Source: Piper betle (taxonomy: Eukaryota > Streptophyta > Magnoliopsida > Piperales > Piperaceae). From it: a DNA stretch of 64,000 nt. A program made the translations under genes and the position numbers. Position 1 is the stretch's first letter. Each line of letters starts with the position of its first letter. The stretch spans positions 1 to 64,000 of the forward strand of contig JAURVB010011001.1 in NCBI GenBank assembly GCA_033002965.1. Direction: 5' to 3'. Shown here piece by piece: positions 59,945 to 64,000 of the stretch. The notes below the pieces were generated by a model that was not told where the DNA came from, ran no database searches, and saw only the letters and a program-made list of their open reading frames with translations.

Positions 59945-62900
59945 CCTTCCCTCCACTGATCGGCTACCGACACTCCAAAGCAATCACCACCTACCGCTTC
60001 GAGAGAACGTCCGCCATCCGAGCGATCACGGGTGGACCCTGCCACCGGAATTTTGCCGGATCAAGCGTTTCCCAGCCGGCGGCGGTGGGTGGCGTCGCCG
60101 GAGCTTTTCCACAAAAATTTGGGGAGAAGCTAAAAATCAACAACTTGGGCTTGCAAATGAAACGCTGGCCCAGTATGTATGACGTATGTAGGTCCAAATC
60201 CAATAAGACCTTCAACCGTGACCCATTAATATAGCCCATACCAAATTATCGGCCCAGTGTGAAGTTCGTAGGCCCACTATGGTCTTGGACTATGAAACTT
60301 CGGTCCATTAACAAACCCATGCCAAATTTTCAGATGAACCTGGGGCATGATGACCTATTTTGTGCGTGCACCACACATCAGTGTGTAATTTAATTGCTAA
60401 GCATCATGCAGACTTGGGCTAAAGGTGCTCTCGACGGGTCGATCATCTTTCGATGGCGGAGTTGGGTGGTGCTTGCAGATCATTGGAAGTCCAAATTGGA
60501 GTGGCGCTTCACAATTTCGGCAAGAATCAAAGAAGATGCACCATGAGAAAATTGGGATTGCAAGTGAAATGCCGGCCCAAATCATTAATTGGGCTATCGA
60601 TGTCCACAAAAGCCCATTGTGGCCTGGACCAATGAAAAACTTGCCTGCCCGTGATTCAGAAGCAAATAATTATCATAATGTCAGTGGGCTTGATGATATC
60701 TTTTACAGAGTTTATTTATCAATATTCTTGGTGGTTCGAATTGGTTAAGAAGACCAATTTCAATTTTCTATAACTATCACAAAATGTTTGGAACTATATA
60801 TTAATTTTGTCACTAAGAAATATGATTAGCTTACTGTTGTGTCAGGATGTCTTTAATTAAGCAAAATCCAGCTCGACAGATGTTCTAATGAACTTTTTCA
60901 TCGTTTTCGATCAACATTAGCCCATTCATAATTCGTCTAACTTCATTCGTACGCCTCTATGCAACAAATCTTTATAAATATAAATGATATATATACAAGA
61001 CAAATATATAATTATGACCATTCATGTGGATTTAGGAGATAACAAAGATACAAATCCCCGTTCATGCGGTATGCCGTCCGTGTTGGCAATCAACTTCAAT
61101 CAGACCCTTGCTCATTCGACATCTGGCTTTGCACACAGCTTAACACACTCTTATCCAACACACATAAATAAATCATTTGATTTTATTTCCGAGGTAAAAG
61201 CTAAACTATGTTTGATTGTGGAAGAAGCCGAGGAAATTTCAAGTCGGAGAATCTAGAGAAGAAAGGATGTATAATCCTCCCATCTCGAAGCAAGGCGGCG
61301 ACAGACTCGGTTTCCTTGTTATCAAAGGCTGAGCTAATTAAATGGCATCGGGATTGCATTAGATTGAGAGCCATGGTAGGGACAAATGCATTGCACCTGC
61401 CTTTTTTACAACTCTGCATTAAATCGCATGATTTCAAGACAGGAGCCCCATATTCAATTATTGTACTTGTTTTTTTTTTAAATCACAATGTTACGTTCTA
61501 GCCTGCATGTTTAGAATCCAGGCCATAGTTCGTTGTTAATCTTCCCTACAGTTGGCTTCTACAAATTGTTGAGAGTCGTATCGATTGTTATACATGCTGA
61601 AGTATATAGTTTGAAGTGTAGAAGTACATAAGGCACTTCATCTACACGGTACATTTCTCCTAGTTCGGGTTGGTCGAAGTGAACCGAGAGGTGAAAATTT
61701 TTCCATTAGCCAGGCCCTCACTTATGATAGAAGAACATATGACGAACATAGGCATGGAAAGGAACATTCAGCATGCTATTTTTCATGGTGGACGCATTAT
61801 TTTAATTCTAATAAGTGAATATTCTTAAGTGAATGAAATTAAAACTATTTAATTGTAATAACTAATTAAACCATCTACTTAATATTTTTCTTATATATAT
61901 ATATATATTGTCGTTAATGATAATTGGAGGATTTAAAGTGAGGAAATTTTATTTAATTATTATTATAACCAAACTGATCAGTTTAAAAAATTAATCAATT
62001 ATTTTCTAAGTACGTACTTTGTATAATTTCTAGTTGCCTGCTATATAGGAAAAATCTTTGCCATACCCACTTAATTACCAATGCCTTAGAAATATATACG
62101 TTGGCTTTTTCAAACATTATACTCGCCATTCGTTAGTTTGGCTTTTTGGTAGAACTTGTTTACAAAAGGGAAAATAATATACTCACAAACCCTTAAAGCT
62201 TAAGTGCATTCATTTGCTGGTTTTCTTTGACTGTGAGAATTGGGAAATATAATATAATAGAAGGCATCAAAAAAGGCGTTCTTAAGAGGTGTGTCTAAAA
62301 ATATTTCTTCTCCCAATAAACCAATATGGACGGAGCGGCGGTTGGCTCATCGAGAAATCTAACTTGGCTCGATAGTTACCGTACGTACTGCTTTAGTACA
62401 TTTTTCAAACACCCACACCTATGTCAATTGTCTATAATATACAATTTAACCAGTTGGATTTCAATCTGAATAAAATAAGGGAGATGAATTTCTGTTGATT
62501 AGGTGCATATCATTCCAGCTTGGGAAGGTTTAGATTTGGAGCGAGGGATCCAAGCCCAAAAAGCTTTGGGTGAAAGTAAAGTGGCAAGATGATGAAGATG
62601 GTAGCTGGCAAGGACCTACACAGCCTTGCCTCCCTCCTTGGATCATCCATCCAGCACCCATTTCTATAATCGAAGTCACTGCTTTGTCTTGCTTGAGCAG
62701 CCCCCTCCCCTTGTGGCCCCTTTGCCACCATCTCCATCTTCCCTCCCCTTACTTTAATATATCTCCTGCAATATTATACTCTCAACCCCCTATGCTTATC
62801 AGTAACATGTAACCAAATCATATCAAAGCTTTGCTTCTTCCCATGCAATAGATTTACTGCCCATTTTTTCAAAACATGACCATGTTCACTCCCCTGGTGC

Positions 62901-62956
62901 AATTTGCCTTCTTCAAATCCGGTCAATGTCTCTTAAAACACACTCCAGAGCTTTGG
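59945..62956. other. TONNEAU2 upstream region and intergenic DNA
   Basis: No gene recognised. A short diverged duplication links about 60146-60172 and 60554-60580 (GGGCTTGCAAATGAAACGC versus GGGATTGCAAGTGAAATGC). A pyrimidine-rich stretch at 62615-62745 precedes the DVL gene promoter. Confidence 0.4.
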
Positions 62957-62964
62957 TATAAATA
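62957..62964 (+). promoter_or_regulatory. TATA box of the DVL/RTFL gene
   Basis: TATAAATA, 55 bp upstream of the start codon, so a 5' UTR of only about 25 bp is expected. Confidence 0.65.
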
Positions 62965-63011
62965 GGTGTGACCCAGGTGCTGGAGGTGGTAGAGGGTCGA
63001 GTCAGACCTCC

Positions 63012-63158
63012 ATGGCCGGCATGAAGGGGAAGAAGGCAAGAAATGGGTTAACCAGGAGGTGCGCCTCTCTTGTGAGGGAGCAGAGAGCTCGAATCTACAT
63101 CCTCCGCCGCTGTGCCACCATGCTTCTTTGCTGGTATATCCACGGAGACGATCACTAG
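63012..63158 (+). CDS. DVL/ROTUNDIFOLIA4-like small polypeptide
   Basis: 48 residues, intronless, intact. A basic N-terminus (MAGMKGKKARNGLTRR) is followed by the conserved RTF domain: CASLVREQRARIYILRRC (residues 17-34) and ATMLLCWYIHG. DVL/RTFL peptides are plasma-membrane-associated regulators that limit polar cell proliferation and alter organ shape when overexpressed. Length and domain fit the family (about 40-140 residues). The TATA box 55 bp upstream supports a real gene. Confidence 0.88.
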   Translation: MAGMKGKKARNGLTRRCASLVREQRARIYILRRCATMLLCWYIHGDDH

Positions 63159-64000
63159 GAGTAGGAGCAGAGAAGGCCCAACATAATTGCGGCCCTCTCT
63201 GTATCTGTTCTTCTAGCTCCTATATATACTACTATCCATTAGCATGCAGCTAGTTTCTTTTTAGTAGATGGGATATCAACAAGAATTGGTCGGTGTTAGT
63301 ATGGCCAGTTTGGTCCATCAGATCAGTTGTTACATTGCTTTGGCTTAATTGGTCCTCCCCCGTTACCCTTTTTTTCACGACATTTGGCTATAAGCTATGG
63401 CGTTTGTTGGGCAATGGGGGAGGCTAATTTAGATTAGCCAATTGATGCAATGTGCTTGGCTTTTTACCAACCCGGTTTAAGTACAATAAGGAAGGAAGTG
63501 CTACAATAAGGAGGTGTGGTTAAGTACATGCTTAAGTGGGAGATGTGTTGATGTGTGAGTGCAGGTTTTTCATCTTCTTCTTGGCTTTTTCACCTTTTTG
63601 TATCTGAACACGTTTTTTTGACGCTGGGGTAGAAAGAATGCCTGGTGCTGTCCTTGTAGAAGGTGTAATATTGTAACACTGTGTTGCATAAATCTCATGA
63701 CTAGGGACTTGTATGTGATCCGTGTTCAGAGCTCTCTCACAGGCCAACTTTTGCTCTTTGTTTTGAATTGCCGCCCTATATTATATTTATATTTTGTCTG
63801 TCTGGATAAAAATAAGATGTTGTTTATATAAAGATATATCAGTATATGTGCCGCCCGAGCATTTGTTTGTTGGAAGACTTAATCTTATCGTTGAGTAATC
63901 AATGTGTAATCGAGTAGAGTTACTAATGTTGTAGTGTAATAGCACAAAATGGTGGCCGCCATCTATCTGTTCAGTCAAGCTGACTTCAAATGGATCTGCT
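63159..64000. other. DVL 3' flank
   Basis: Non-coding as far as can be seen; probable 3' UTR followed by AT-rich intergenic DNA to the window end. Confidence 0.4.

Noticed and set aside
1..64000. tRNA, rRNA, CRISPR arrays and bacterial-type operons
   Set aside because: Looked for and not seen; the window is plant nuclear DNA with introns and transposons.

Overview
The window is nuclear DNA of a flowering plant. GT-AG introns, TATA-box genes, Ty3/gypsy LTR elements, MITE-like elements and plant-specific families (CC-type glutaredoxin, alpha-expansin, DVL/RTFL peptide, TONNEAU2) all say so. GC-rich coding in the calmodulin-like, expansin and DVL genes next to very AT-rich intergenic DNA hints at a monocot or early-diverging lineage, but the species cannot be named from this sequence.

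Layout: a decayed class-3 lipase gene (482-3992, +); a young Ty3/gypsy retrotransposon (5120-10336, -) with two identical 350-bp LTRs and a CACAA target duplication, sitting just upstream of a four-EF-hand calmodulin-like gene (10467-11023, +); an AT-rich stretch with a hAT-like element and a fragment of an agglutinin/aerolysin-type gene (about 14185-14700, -); a solo LTR (15802-18665); the fuller agglutinin/aerolysin-like gene (20290-21766, -), possibly inside a Helitron-like element; repeats and a decayed CC-type glutaredoxin (28248-28518, -); a 3.6-kb cluster of hairpin-ended, (TA)n-flanked GC-rich elements (30951-34549); an intact CC-type glutaredoxin (36925-37236, +); a 15-exon kelch/coiled-coil gene (39263-45605, +); an alpha-expansin (49378-52737, +) whose second intron holds another solo LTR; a truncated TONNEAU2/FASS gene (58505-59944, -); and a small DVL/RTFL peptide gene (63012-63158, +).

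From memory, lipase - CC-type glutaredoxin - kelch - TONNEAU2 is the gene order of Arabidopsis At5g18630-At5g18600-At5g18590-At5g18580, so the window looks like an old collinear block. The two outer members carry nonsense mutations (and TONNEAU2 has lost its 3' part), while the middle two are essentially kept; that resembles fractionation after duplication.

Almost every larger coding region contains one or more frame breaks, mostly single missing bases in short homopolymers, including in the young retrotransposon. I read most of these as probable assembly errors and keep them apart from the substitution-type stops in the lipase and TONNEAU2 copies. The most unusual structure is the tandem set of paired-hairpin elements at 30951-34549, one of which is an almost complete inverted repeat.
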